Assembly (NCBI GenBank): GCA_002729415.1
Contig: PBXZ01000005.1
Span: forward strand, 1 to 64,000
Direction: 5' to 3'
DNA length: 64,000 nucleotides
Source: UBA9662 sp002729415
Lineage (GTDB): Bacteria; Poribacteria; WGA-4E; UBA9662
The notes below the pieces were generated by a model. That model was not told where the DNA came from and did no database searches. It saw only the letters and a program-made list of their open reading frames with translations. Of the stretch, positions 33,970 to 43,657 are shown in pieces. A program made the translations under genes and the position numbers. How positions within the stretch are numbered: the stretch's first letter is position 1; each line of letters begins with the position of its first letter.

Positions 33970-35088
33970 TTAAATTCGGTTTCGGGCNTCTACTTGCCAT
34001 GTATCAATCAGGTTGCCATCTGTGTCGATGACATAATAGAATTCGTGTAAGGCGACTGTTGGGCATACGTGCGTTGGCATGACGAAGATTACCTTTCCAA
34101 TATCAATATTATTNTCTGCATCGTCAATTTTNATTGTCCAATGTTCTTCGTTNTGGATGCTAACTTNCACCTGTTCAAAATCCATTANTTTTCCGCGGAN
34201 GTCTTTNGGGTCTGCAGCNATTGCTTTATGTCCNAGATCTAATGTGAATGTNCCTGACGTGGGTATGCTAATCACACGACTCAGNAGAAGCGCTGCTGGA
34301 ATAAAACCAAGGTCAGGATATTTTTGTGAGTAACCGTAGTCGTTAAAGATGAATGTCCCAGGGGATGTTTCGACATCTGGGATCTTTGCATATATAGGAA
34401 ATGTTGGTGTGCCTCCAAGGACNACCATTGGTACTTCAAGACCTCTNTCAGCAAGCATCTCTTTAAAATTGGAGACTAGTCCTAGCGTTAATTGGCATGA
34501 TCTCTCACGATCTATGGGGTTTGGGTCATGGATGTGACCATCGTAGACATGGAGTCCCCAAGCGTGGAGACTTTTGGATTGATCGATTTTTGCGTAAAGT
34601 TCAACCGCCGAATTGCCAATTTCGATACCTGTCCGATGCATGCCAACATTGAGATCAATCATGACTTTTAGTTGAAGGGAATTGNGATTTGTTGCCGACG
34701 ATAGCTGATCAACAACTGAAGGGTGGTCAACTATCACTTTAAAGTCGGCTTCAGGGAAATCCTGTATGAGTTTCACTAGGCGTTTTATATTGGGTTCTAT
34801 GATTTGGTAAGCTATGACGATATCCGATATGCCTGCTCCAGCTAACATCCTTGCTTCACGGAGAGTGGCGCACTTGTGTTTTGTGATACCTGCGCCAAGT
34901 TGCAATTTTATGATNTCGGTTGTTTTATGCGTTTTTGTGTGTGGGCGCAACTTTGAGACATCTCCGTCAACTATTTCAATCGCACGGTTTATATTCTTCT
35001 TGACTAAGTCTAAGAAGACAACCAAAGATGGACTAGGGATTCCATCTTTGTCTCGAATGAAATAGTTGTGATCCAAGTGTCTCTCCAA
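33970..35088 (-). CDS. D-threonine aldolase / D-serine dehydratase-like PLP enzyme
   Basis: Alanine-racemase-fold PLP enzyme of 372 aa. The PLP lysine motif LRPHTKTHK is near 47-55 (K52 probable), with HKCATLREA after it. The C-terminal metal-site segment PTHVCPTVALHEF has H-x-C, as in zinc D-serine dehydratases; D-threonine aldolases use H-x-D. TTG 35088 gives the longest form. A TTG at 35076 has GGAGA close upstream and leaves more room after the promoter at 35108-35136, so the true start may be there. It would act on D-amino acids in the cytosol. It heads a minus-strand run with DUF6787-like and DUF1854 genes. Confidence 0.85.
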   Translation of the reverse strand: MERHLDHNYFIRDKDGIPSPSLVVFLDLVKKNINRAIEIVDGDVSKLRPHTKTHKTTXIIKLQLGAGITKHKCATLREARMLAGAGISDIVIAYQIIEPNIKRLVKLIQDFPEADFKVIVDHPSVVDQLSSATNXNSLQLKVMIDLNVGMHRTGIEIGNSAVELYAKIDQSKSLHAWGLHVYDGHIHDPNPIDRERSCQLTLGLVSNFKEMLAXRGLEVPMXVLGGTPTFPIYAKIPDVETSPGTFIFNDYGYSQKYPDLGFIPAALXLSRVISIPTSXTFTLDXGHKAXAADXKDXRGKXMDFEQVXVSIXNEEHWTXKIDDAXNNIDIGKVIFVMPTHVCPTVALHEFYYVIDTDGNLIDTWQVXARNRI

Positions 35089-35107
35089 TTCTCAAACTGT
35101 GAAGCTA

Positions 35108-35136
35108 ATTCTAACATGACTGCTGTGTTTCGGCAA
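35108..35136 (-). promoter_or_regulatory. Promoter of the aldolase-like / DUF1854 run
   Basis: On the minus strand TTGCCG (35136-35131), 17-bp spacer, TAGAAT (35113-35108). It is divergent from, and about 15 bp away from, the promoter at 35152-35180. Confidence 0.55.
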
Positions 35137-35151
35137 GACTAACTATTTCGG

Positions 35152-35180
35152 TTGCCTTTGGATGATAGCTAGGGTAAAAT
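35152..35180 (+). promoter_or_regulatory. Promoter of the VWA-TPR operon
   Basis: TTGCCT (35152-35157), 17-bp spacer, TAAAAT (35175-35180). About 70 bp upstream of the GTG start of the VWA gene. Confidence 0.55.
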
Positions 35181-35249
35181 TTGGCCGTAGGCTTTTATAG
35201 GCTATGTATTGAAGAGATCCCGCTTGATTATATTTAGTGGGGTGCTTTT

Positions 35250-36890
35250 GTGGATTTAATGACCTTACCTCCAGTGTTCAAGATTATGCTACATCGCCAA
35301 CGTCTTCATACTTCACTTGCTACTTCTGCGATTTGCCATCTTGCTTTGGTATTATTTGTTGTCAAATTTCTTGTTACTCAACCTGTAGAATTGGTCGCAA
35401 ACCGTATTAAGGTTGATATATTTCGTTTTTCGCCTAAGGTGAACGAATCGCCTAAGCTAGTTAAATCCCTCTCGTTACCTCCCGTTCCTCAAGTCGAGCG
35501 GACTAAAAAGAAACCTGAAATCCCCAAGCCTCCTGTCCTGCCTAGTTTAGATTGGACTAAGGTGAATCAAATTGAGGAAAGTCATCGGCTCAATGCTGAT
35601 GTGGCGCTCAGTGAGAGTAGATCTCCTATCATCAATAGACGGATATTGAATAGTGGAATGTCTCACATTGACCCAGTTAAATCTTATCCTAAAAAGATTC
35701 CTAAAGAGATTCCTAAATTGCAATCTGGTGTCCGTTTGACTAAGGGTTCTTCAGATAATGATGATACAACAATTAGGACTGTAACTCCTTCTCGTATACC
35801 TTTGGAGGTAGAAGGGGGAGGACTCGCTGAAGCGTCACCTAACTTAGAACCGAAACAATTTCAAACAGATCGTCGCCGTGGTCAAGTTTTACGCTTTGCG
35901 TCGATAGGTAACAGCTCGGGTAGTGTACGGACAACGTCACCTCCATCCAATTATCCTAAGATGATGTCGGATCTTGCTCGCCACCAATTACTCACTTTGT
36001 CAGGAGGTAAAGTTGATATCGTCTTTGTAATTGATAAAACCGGTAGTATGGTAGATAACGTGCGTGGTGTTCGAGCATACATCGATCACTTTTTCGATGT
36101 ATATGACCGTGAAGGATATGATATTGCTGTTGGGTTAGTCACGTTTGCTGATCTTGAGAATCACAAGATTAAATGGCGTGGTGTGACGAATGATCGGCGC
36201 AAGTTTAAAAAGTGGCTCCATAAGATCGATTTTGAAGGTGGGGGCGACTTGACGGAGTCTGGGCTTGATGCGTTGATGAAAGCGATTTACAAAATCAAAT
36301 ATCGAGAACTAACACAGCGAATATTTGTAATGGTTAGTGATGGCGTATTCCATGATGCCGACTACGATGGCCGTTCTGATTATAGCCAAGATCAGGTGAT
36401 TGCATCTCTGCAGGAATATAATATTCGTGTTGATGTAATTGGTGTTGATTACTTACCTGTTAGGCAACTCGCCAANGCAACTGGTGGTAGTTGGCGAGTC
36501 ATTCCCGGTAAGGGGTATATGGAGCGCCAACTACCATTTCTAACAGAGAAAATGTTATCTGAGTTTGGGACTGTTATATCAAATGCCCAGTCTTATGAAG
36601 ATGAGTTGATTGTTTGGATCAGTCGAACACCTCGTCCTAAATTGGTAAAGATCAGTTGGAAGGTGCTCAATCCAGTTGGAGAAAGATGTTATGGTGTGTT
36701 TACCAAACAGGTGTCGATACCTAATGATAGTTCAGTGTTTATTAAGTTTGCTCCACATATTAATCCACAAAGTTTTAAGACAGAGTCTGGGATCTATACC
36801 GTAATTTATCGTCTCGAAAACGATTTGGGGCACCGCAGTATTTTACGGCGTAATCTCGAGTTGTANGCATCGTGTCAAATCGTATCTTAA
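35250..36890 (+). CDS. VWA-domain protein with TonB-like anchored N-terminus
   Basis: Up to 546 aa from GTG 35250. A membrane helix near 24-44 (LATSAICHLALVLFVVKFLV) is followed by a long proline/lysine-rich stretch (LPPVPQVERTKKKPEIPKPP), like TonB and GltG-type periplasmic linkers. Residues about 255-440 are a von Willebrand A domain with MIDAS D262-K-T-G-S266, QRIFVMVSDG and VDVIGVD. A short beta domain ends the protein. The last codons include TAN at 36864-36866. If N is A or G the protein stops there, about 8 residues before the TAA at 36888-36890. A TPR gene follows after 15 bp. Probably inner-membrane-anchored and periplasmic. Confidence 0.75.
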   Translation: MDLMTLPPVFKIMLHRQRLHTSLATSAICHLALVLFVVKFLVTQPVELVANRIKVDIFRFSPKVNESPKLVKSLSLPPVPQVERTKKKPEIPKPPVLPSLDWTKVNQIEESHRLNADVALSESRSPIINRRILNSGMSHIDPVKSYPKKIPKEIPKLQSGVRLTKGSSDNDDTTIRTVTPSRIPLEVEGGGLAEASPNLEPKQFQTDRRRGQVLRFASIGNSSGSVRTTSPPSNYPKMMSDLARHQLLTLSGGKVDIVFVIDKTGSMVDNVRGVRAYIDHFFDVYDREGYDIAVGLVTFADLENHKIKWRGVTNDRRKFKKWLHKIDFEGGGDLTESGLDALMKAIYKIKYRELTQRIFVMVSDGVFHDADYDGRSDYSQDQVIASLQEYNIRVDVIGVDYLPVRQLAXATGGSWRVIPGKGYMERQLPFLTEKMLSEFGTVISNAQSYEDELIVWISRTPRPKLVKISWKVLNPVGERCYGVFTKQVSIPNDSSVFIKFAPHINPQSFKTESGIYTVIYRLENDLGHRSILRRNLELXASCQIVS

Positions 36891-36905
36891 GGATGGAGAG
36901 ATAGA

Positions 36906-39128
36906 GTGTTTAAAAAGATTCTGGTTTGTACAATATTATGTGTGTTTTACGTGGCGGTGGCCCGTTCACAGAACTCACTTCAAGAAGACTATGATGCTAT
37001 TCAAACAGCACACGATCTTTACTACGATAAGAAATATTCAAAAGCCCTATCTGCCTATATGGACTTACTGGGAGGTCCACTTCAGACTAATACCAAAGAT
37101 TTAATTCGACTAAATATTGGTCGTTGTTATGGGGAATTGGGAGATGATGTAAATGCTATTCAATCTTTTAGAACACTAATAGACGACAAACCTGATGATT
37201 CTTATTCAACACAGGCGGTTTATCAGATTGCCAATCTTTATGCAGCTCGTTACCAATACAGTGAAGCGTCCCAAATTTGCAGAAAACTTGCCGAGAAATA
37301 TCCTGATACTAAGACAGCATCAATAGCTGGTTATTTGACAGCACAATATCTTTATTACGACCAAAAATATGATGAGGCAATAGAGTGCTATCGTGAGTAT
37401 TTAAATAATTATTCGTCCTCTCCTTATCGGGTAAGTGTAATCCAAGCATTAATTCGCATTTATGGGGTACGTCGAGAGTATGGAAAAGCAGAAAGATTGA
37501 TTCGAGATCAACTCGCCGTTAACCCAGGTGATATGGGGCTTTTCGAGCAGCTAGCAGATCTGTATAAATCTCAAGGCAGGCGAAAGGAAGCACTGAGTCT
37601 TTACCAAAGTGTTCTTGAACGAAATCCGGGTGATACGAACTTACTGGAAAAATTGGGGGAGCTATATGCAGAAGCTGGGCAAAAGGATTTAGCTGTCGAA
37701 CAGTGGACAAAAATTGCTAGTAGTGGTTCTAACCAGTACTATCGCTACCAGAAGCTTGGCCAAATTTACTTGTCCAATCAGATGTATGATAAAGCAGTTG
37801 ATGCTTATAAAACTGCTCTTGAAATTAACCCCAAATATTCGTTGCTGTACACTCAATTGGCGAATGTATACAAAATTCAAGGGGAAATCGACAAGGTAGT
37901 TGATACTCACCTACAAGCGCTAAGTATCGTTGACATTGGTGCCTCTGGACGCAGTAAGATTATTACAGAACTAGCTGAAATTTATGAAGGAGACCGGCGT
38001 CACCAATTACTCAACGACGTGATTAGTCGGATTCAAGTGATGCTTCAGCGGGATCCCCAAAATGCGAAAATGGTGTTGGCACTGGCGGAAATTCATTTCC
38101 ATCGAGCTGATTATGAAGCATCGCTTGGAAACTTCAGACGACTACGCAACCTGTATCCTGCTGATCAAGGGCAGCAACTCGAAAAATACGCACAAATTCT
38201 TGAAAGGGAAGGGTCTTCCTCTGCAGCACAATTTTACCAGGCAATTGCTGAATTCTATCCGGGCAGTCATTTGAAGCGAAGTGCCCAGATAAAACTTGCA
38301 CAATTTCACCAAAAATCCGAAAAATGGGAAGAGGCGATTGCGGTGTTGCGACAAATATCACCCTCGGATTTATCGACTCTGGTGTCGCTTGGTAAAATTT
38401 ATCTGTATGGGTTATACGACCTTGACACTGCAGAAAGAATATTTCAACAGCTCTCCGGTCAACAGCTAGTTTATAATCTACAACAGCAAGTAAATTTGTT
38501 AATTGCCGAATGCTATATTTTGCGCGGCAGACCTGTCGCGGCGCAAAGTGTTCTCGGCCCAGTGGCAGATAAATACGGTGATTTTCAATTACATGCTCAG
38601 AAACTGATAGGAGATTCCTATCTTCTCAATGCTGAGTTCGATAAAGCGGTTAGTTCCTACAAAAAAGTACTCGAAATCTCGGCGTCCAATTCCTTGAGTA
38701 ATGATGCATTAGATTTACTTGTACTTATTCAATCTAATGGGGATTTTGACAAATTGCCGCTTAAGCGTTATGTTGAAGCGGTTGTGGCAAATCGGCGGGG
38801 TGAAATAGGAACCGCAATCCAGATTTGCCAAGATGTGATTGACGAGTTCTCAAGTGCGTACATTGTTGATGATGCTTGGTGGTTAATTGCTCAGATTCAG
38901 GTTCGTCAAAAGGCTTATACTGAAGCAATTGAGGCTCTGAAAAACATTATAAGCATTTCTCAGTCTTTAATCAGACCAGAAGCACAGGCCAAAATTGCTG
39001 ATCTATATATACTGAAAGATGATTCCGAACTTGCTATTCAAAGTTATACGTCACTGATTGTAGATTATCCTGATAGTGTCATGGCAAATTATGCTCGGCA
39101 ACAGATTGACTTACTCGGTAAAAAATAA
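36906..39128 (+). CDS. Large secreted TPR-repeat protein
   Basis: 740 aa from GTG 36906, SD GGATGGAGAG immediately upstream. Signal peptide about 1-22 (ending ARS-Q). The rest is tetratricopeptide repeats throughout, for example DLYYDKKYSKALSAYMDLL, LEKLGELYAEAGQKDLAVEQW and LGQIYLSNQMYDKAVDAYKTAL, with a tail of tol-pal YbgF-like repeats (AIQSYTSLIVDYPDSVMANYA). It would be a periplasmic or outer-membrane-associated scaffold. It is encoded directly after the TonB-like VWA protein, so the two may form one envelope complex. Specific partners are unknown. Confidence 0.8.
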   Translation: MFKKILVCTILCVFYVAVARSQNSLQEDYDAIQTAHDLYYDKKYSKALSAYMDLLGGPLQTNTKDLIRLNIGRCYGELGDDVNAIQSFRTLIDDKPDDSYSTQAVYQIANLYAARYQYSEASQICRKLAEKYPDTKTASIAGYLTAQYLYYDQKYDEAIECYREYLNNYSSSPYRVSVIQALIRIYGVRREYGKAERLIRDQLAVNPGDMGLFEQLADLYKSQGRRKEALSLYQSVLERNPGDTNLLEKLGELYAEAGQKDLAVEQWTKIASSGSNQYYRYQKLGQIYLSNQMYDKAVDAYKTALEINPKYSLLYTQLANVYKIQGEIDKVVDTHLQALSIVDIGASGRSKIITELAEIYEGDRRHQLLNDVISRIQVMLQRDPQNAKMVLALAEIHFHRADYEASLGNFRRLRNLYPADQGQQLEKYAQILEREGSSSAAQFYQAIAEFYPGSHLKRSAQIKLAQFHQKSEKWEEAIAVLRQISPSDLSTLVSLGKIYLYGLYDLDTAERIFQQLSGQQLVYNLQQQVNLLIAECYILRGRPVAAQSVLGPVADKYGDFQLHAQKLIGDSYLLNAEFDKAVSSYKKVLEISASNSLSNDALDLLVLIQSNGDFDKLPLKRYVEAVVANRRGEIGTAIQICQDVIDEFSSAYIVDDAWWLIAQIQVRQKAYTEAIEALKNIISISQSLIRPEAQAKIADLYILKDDSELAIQSYTSLIVDYPDSVMANYARQQIDLLGKK

Positions 39129-39168
39129 CCTGTGGTTTAAAAGATGTGCTAAACTATCGGCCTTTTGC

Positions 39169-39197
39169 TTGAATTTAGCTGTTGCCTATGCTAGAAT
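39169..39197 (+). promoter_or_regulatory. Sigma-70 promoter of the EF-G-like gene
   Basis: TTGAAT (39169-39174), 17-bp spacer, TAGAAT (39192-39197), followed by a short leader with an AAAGGAG SD near 39226-39232 before ATG 39246. Confidence 0.6.
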
Positions 39198-39245
39198 GCC
39201 GAAATCTGTTTTCGCAGGAAGGATAAAGGAGATCTAACTAAATTT

Positions 39246-41333
39246 ATGAAGGAATACCAACCAAAAAATATCCGGAATATCGGTGTAGTTTCACATTCCA
39301 ACGCTGGCAAAACTTCGCTTATAGAAGCGATCCTTTTTAACAGTGGTACCCTTGACAAGATGGGGAGTGTTGACCAAGGAACCTCAGCGAGCGATCATGC
39401 AGATGATGAAATCGAACGGAAAATAACCATCAACTGTTCTATCTGTGTTGCAGAGTGGGAAGATCATAAACTGAATTTGATTGATAGTCCTGGAGCGGAT
39501 GACTTTTATGGGGATCTTGAAAGTGTGCTGCGGGTTGTAGATGGTGTAATTGTCATTGTCGATGCTACAACTGGAATTGAAGGTGGTACCGAAAAAGTGT
39601 GGGAAATTATAGAAAAATATAATCTTCCTGCTACTGTTTTTATTAATAAAATGGACAAGGAAAATGCGAATTTTGCAGATACTCTTGATAGTATAAAGGA
39701 CACTCTTGAGGTGCCAATAGCAACAACTCAATTACCGATAGGCCGAGAATCCGATTTCTCGGGCGTAGTAGATATCATCCAAATGGAATCATCTTTAAAA
39801 CCAAATGGTAGAGAGCCCCATCCCGATTCTGATATTCCCGCCGATATGGAGGATGACGTCGAAGAAACCCGGGAGGAATTGATCGAGGTTGTGGCTGAAA
39901 GTGATGATGAATTAATCGAGAAGTACTTTGAAGAAGGGGAACTTTCATCGAAAGAGATTCAGCTTGGTATCCAAGGTGCTTTCCGTAACAAAGCAGGAAT
40001 TGTTCCTATCCTTTGTGGCTCGGCACTTGAAAACATTGGGGTTCAAAATTTGATGGATTTTGTTGTTGAATGTTTTCCCTCTCCGGAAGATGCCGGTATA
40101 ATTGAAAGTGAAGATGGTGAAATAACCCGTGATCCCGGCATCTCATCTCCGATGTCTGCATTAGTTTTCAAGACTCTAGCGGATCCTTTTGCTGGTCGAT
40201 TGACGTTGTTCCGAGTTTATTCAGGGGTTTTGAGCGGTGATTCTCAAGTTTTTAACTCAGTTAAGGGGCAAAATGAAAAGATTGGGAAAATCTCATTCAT
40301 GAATGGTAAGGATCTTATTGATACTCCTCAAATCGTCGCGGGGGATTTCGGTGTTGCTATCAAACTTGTCAATGCTCAGACAGGGGATACTTTTTGTGAT
40401 GCGGATAATATCATTCAACTTCCCTCAATTAATTTTCCAAAGTCGGTTATTTCTTTTGCAATTCTACCAGCTCGTGAAGGCGATGATGAAAAGCTGTCAA
40501 CCGTGCTGCAGCGTATGTCTGAAGAGGATCCAACCTTTCGTATAGAGCGTAATGATACAATTCGACAACTGCTGGTGTCTGGATTAGGTGAAGTTCACCT
40601 CAATGTTATACGTGGGCGTATGAAAGATAAATTCGGTGTTGAAACGGCAGTAGAAGATCCGAGAGTGGCATACAGGGAAACCATTCGTGGTCGTGCTAAT
40701 GGCGTAAGGGGGCGGCTGAAGAAACAAAGTGGAGGTCGTGGACAGTTTGGAGAGGTTTGGATTAACTTGGAGCCGACACAACCTGGAGAAAACGGGGACG
40801 ATGAATTTGAATTTGTGAATAAGGTTGTTGGTGGTTCCGTTCCAACTAATTACATTCCTGCGGTTGAAAAAGGAATACGCGAAGCTAGAACAAGTGGTAT
40901 TCTTGCAGGTTACCCGTTTGTCGGTTTTCGGGTTACCTTGTATGATGGTAAGCATCATCCGGTTGATTCTTCTGACCTCGCTTTCCAGATTGCTGGGTCT
41001 CAAGCTCTGCGGGATGCTACGCTTGATGCGAAACCGGTAATGCTCGAACCGATTATGGATGTTGAAATTTCCGTTCCGGATCAGTTTATGGGTGATGTCA
41101 TTGGCGATCTAAATAGTAGACGTGGTCGTGTAATGGGTGTTGAACAAGTAGGGAAACGTCAAGTTATTGGGGCTACTGTTCCGTTATCAGAAATGTTTCG
41201 TTATTCGATTGATCTTAAGTCAATTACCAGTGCTCGTGGTAGTTTCACCATGGACTTTTCCTGTTATGANCAGTTGCCGGATGAATTAGCTCAGAAAGTT
41301 ATTGCCGATTCTAAGACGGATGAAGCTGAGTGA
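39246..41333 (+). CDS. Elongation factor G paralogue (EF-G-like, altered switch II)
   Basis: 695-aa translational GTPase with all five EF-G domains in length and order. G1 reads SHSNAGKT (16-23) where EF-G has AHIDAGKT. Switch II reads DSPGADDF (80-87), so the catalytic His of DTPGHVDF is Ala84. G4 NKMD is normal. The C-terminal half has intact EF-G landmarks such as GRGQFGEVWI, FVNKVVGGSVP and SDLAFQIAGSQA. Loss of the His is known in EF-G2-type paralogues, which hydrolyse GTP poorly or act outside normal translocation. It is not next to str-operon genes, again pointing to a paralogue and not the main EF-G. It is transcribed alone. Confidence 0.88.
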   Translation: MKEYQPKNIRNIGVVSHSNAGKTSLIEAILFNSGTLDKMGSVDQGTSASDHADDEIERKITINCSICVAEWEDHKLNLIDSPGADDFYGDLESVLRVVDGVIVIVDATTGIEGGTEKVWEIIEKYNLPATVFINKMDKENANFADTLDSIKDTLEVPIATTQLPIGRESDFSGVVDIIQMESSLKPNGREPHPDSDIPADMEDDVEETREELIEVVAESDDELIEKYFEEGELSSKEIQLGIQGAFRNKAGIVPILCGSALENIGVQNLMDFVVECFPSPEDAGIIESEDGEITRDPGISSPMSALVFKTLADPFAGRLTLFRVYSGVLSGDSQVFNSVKGQNEKIGKISFMNGKDLIDTPQIVAGDFGVAIKLVNAQTGDTFCDADNIIQLPSINFPKSVISFAILPAREGDDEKLSTVLQRMSEEDPTFRIERNDTIRQLLVSGLGEVHLNVIRGRMKDKFGVETAVEDPRVAYRETIRGRANGVRGRLKKQSGGRGQFGEVWINLEPTQPGENGDDEFEFVNKVVGGSVPTNYIPAVEKGIREARTSGILAGYPFVGFRVTLYDGKHHPVDSSDLAFQIAGSQALRDATLDAKPVMLEPIMDVEISVPDQFMGDVIGDLNSRRGRVMGVEQVGKRQVIGATVPLSEMFRYSIDLKSITSARGSFTMDFSCYXQLPDELAQKVIADSKTDEAE

Positions 41334-41611
41334 TTTGAGATGCTTTAGCATAAATACCCGGCTATTTTTCTCTTTTTTGCTTCAATTTCTGTGAATCATC
41401 AATGATCTTGGTCTTGATCGTTCCTACCAGTAGGTTAATGGCTTTAGCGTATCTAAAATCCCTTTCGTCTTTTGTTTTTCCTTGAGTCAGTTCTCATAAG
41501 GTTCTACTTTAAGTTAAGTTGTCTTAGTCTACATGTATCATGGCTAGATCTTAACCGGTTTCCAGTGGTCAAATGGTATAGCTNACAATTGAGGTTTAAT
41601 GATACTGTGGC
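41334..41611. other. Intergenic region upstream of the ftsH promoter
   Basis: About 280 bp without a convincing ORF or RNA. A 4-bp hairpin ATGC/GCAT at 41340-41351 is too short to be called a terminator. With the ftsH promoter and leader the gene-free gap is 425 bp. I see nothing else in it. Confidence 0.4.
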
Positions 41612-41640
41612 TTGATATTTTGATGCCCATCTGTTATACT
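41612..41640 (+). promoter_or_regulatory. Sigma-70 promoter of ftsH
   Basis: TTGATA (41612-41617), 17-bp spacer, TATACT (41635-41640). Transcription would begin near 41647, leaving a leader of about 110 nt that could carry translational control. No known structure was recognised in it. Confidence 0.65.
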
Positions 41641-41758
41641 CAGCTACAGGTGGGAACTCCAGTGTAATGGTGATTTCTAGCTGTTTTTCTGAGCGTAGTT
41701 TTTGTTTGAATTTATTTTAGTTTTTACCCCAAATATTTGTTAGGAAGGTTGACGCTTC

Positions 41759-43657
41759 GTGAGCAAGAATGCCAAAAGTGGATTGGTTTGGTTTGTCATC
41801 ATTGCAATCATCGCTTTTGCTATCTGGAATATGATAGGGGCCAAAGAAACGGTTTATTCACTCGCTGCTTCTGATTTTTATAGTCTTATTCAGCGAAAAG
41901 ACAGTCGAAACCTTTTCGATGTGACGTATAAAATTAAAATTGGTAAAGAATCGATTGAAGGTAAGTTTAGGAATGTTGCAGAAATTATCGATCTTGTTAG
42001 TAGCCGATCTCCGGAAATTCTGAATATTGGTGATGCGTGGCAGGGGGAATTTAAGACGTCACGTGACATGTTTTCAAATTATCCGCTTCAACAAAAGCTG
42101 ATTGAATATGGTATTCCGTTTGATAATGAGCCAAGTTCGAATTTTCCCCAATGGCTTGTTATATTCGGGACAACAATTCTGCCGATAGTGCTTTTTATTG
42201 GCATAATGGTTTTCATATCAAGACAGATGCAAGGAGCTGGAAATCGGGCGATGTCATTTGGCAAAAGCCGTGCGCGCTTGCACTCAGAAAGCCAAAGTAA
42301 GAAGACTTTTGAGGATGTCGCTGGTTGTGATGAAGCAAAAGAGGGATTGGAAGAAGTTATTCTTTTCCTACAAGATCCCAAACGTTTTCAAAAGCTTGGA
42401 GGACGTATTCCCAAAGGTGTTTTGCTGATGGGGCCTCCTGGGACAGGAAAAACCCTGCTTGCCCGTGCTGTTGCTGGTGAAGCAGATGTTCCATTCTATT
42501 CGATCAGCGGATCTGATTTTGTCGAAATGTTTGTTGGGGTAGGTGCTTCACGTGTGCGGGATCTTTTTGAGACAGGAAAGAAGAATGCCCCCTGTATTGT
42601 TTTCATTGACGAACTTGATGCTGTTGGTCGGCATCGTGGTGCTGGTATCGGCGGGGGGCATGATGAACGTGAACAAACGTTGAACCAACTTCTTGTTGAA
42701 ATGGATGGTTTTGACACATCTGAAGGTGTGATTCTTATTGCGGCAACAAACAGACCTGATGTTCTTGATCCTGCGCTACTGCGTCCAGGGCGATTTGATC
42801 GGCAGATTGTGGTAGATCTTCCGACGGTGAAAGGTCGTGAGGAAATATTTAAAGTTCACTCATCTCCACCGATAAAACTCGGAGATGATGTTGATATGTC
42901 AGTCTTAGCTAGGTCAACACCCTATTTTTCTGGCGCGGATATCGCAAATATGGTAAATGAAGCAGCTCTCTTGGCGGCAAAAGAGGATAAAGAGGCTATC
43001 GATCAAGCCTGTTTAGATGAAGCGAAGGATCGCGTAATGATGGGGCCAGAACGACGGAGTATGACGCTTAGTGATGAAGAAAGAGAAATAACGGCTTATC
43101 ATGAAGCGGGTCATGCAATACTCAACCACTTCTTGCCTGAAAGTGATCCGAACTATAAATGTACTATTATTCCTCGCGGAAGAGCGCTTGGAGTAACGAT
43201 AAAACTTCCGCAAGTAGAGCGTCATAACTATGGGAAAAAATTTTTGTTGAGTGAGATTGTAGTTCTGCTTGGAGGTCGTGTTGCTGAGGAGATTATGTTT
43301 GGTGAACAGACAACGGGAGCCCAAAATGATTTTGAAAGATCCACTAGTATGGCAAGGAAGATGGTGATGCAATGGGGGATGAGTCAGTTGGGACCACTGG
43401 CATTTGGCAGACGAGATGAACAAGTTTTTCTTGGTAAGGAAATATCACATCATCAAGATTATAGTGAGGATACTGCCATTGAAATTGATCGCGCCGTCAA
43501 GCAAATTATTAACGAATGTTATGATCAGGCACGGACGGTTGTTGAAACTAACCTTGATGGGTTAAAGAAGCTTGCTGCAGGTTTACTTGAGCACGAAACG
43601 TTGGCTCTGCCTCAGATTGTAGAGATTCTTGGCCCACGTCCGCAACCATCGTCATAA
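41759..43657 (+). CDS. ftsH: ATP-dependent zinc metalloprotease FtsH
   Basis: Membrane AAA+ protease of 632 aa that degrades damaged membrane proteins and short-lived regulators. Two membrane helices are near 8-26 and 132-152. The AAA domain has GPPGTGKT, DFVEMFVGVGASRVRDLF, FIDELDAVGRHRG and the second region of homology ATNRPDVLDPALLRPGRFDRQI. The zinc site HEAGH (YHEAGHAIL) follows. Start is GTG 41759 with AGGAAGG about 10 nt upstream. No ambiguous bases occur in the coding sequence, so this locus is invariant between the merged strains. Confidence 0.96.
   Translation: MSKNAKSGLVWFVIIAIIAFAIWNMIGAKETVYSLAASDFYSLIQRKDSRNLFDVTYKIKIGKESIEGKFRNVAEIIDLVSSRSPEILNIGDAWQGEFKTSRDMFSNYPLQQKLIEYGIPFDNEPSSNFPQWLVIFGTTILPIVLFIGIMVFISRQMQGAGNRAMSFGKSRARLHSESQSKKTFEDVAGCDEAKEGLEEVILFLQDPKRFQKLGGRIPKGVLLMGPPGTGKTLLARAVAGEADVPFYSISGSDFVEMFVGVGASRVRDLFETGKKNAPCIVFIDELDAVGRHRGAGIGGGHDEREQTLNQLLVEMDGFDTSEGVILIAATNRPDVLDPALLRPGRFDRQIVVDLPTVKGREEIFKVHSSPPIKLGDDVDMSVLARSTPYFSGADIANMVNEAALLAAKEDKEAIDQACLDEAKDRVMMGPERRSMTLSDEEREITAYHEAGHAILNHFLPESDPNYKCTIIPRGRALGVTIKLPQVERHNYGKKFLLSEIVVLLGGRVAEEIMFGEQTTGAQNDFERSTSMARKMVMQWGMSQLGPLAFGRRDEQVFLGKEISHHQDYSEDTAIEIDRAVKQIINECYDQARTVVETNLDGLKKLAAGLLEHETLALPQIVEILGPRPQPSS

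Noticed and set aside
41340..41351. Hairpin ATGC/GCAT after the EF-G-like gene as a terminator
   Set aside because: The stem is only 4 bp and no T-run directly follows.
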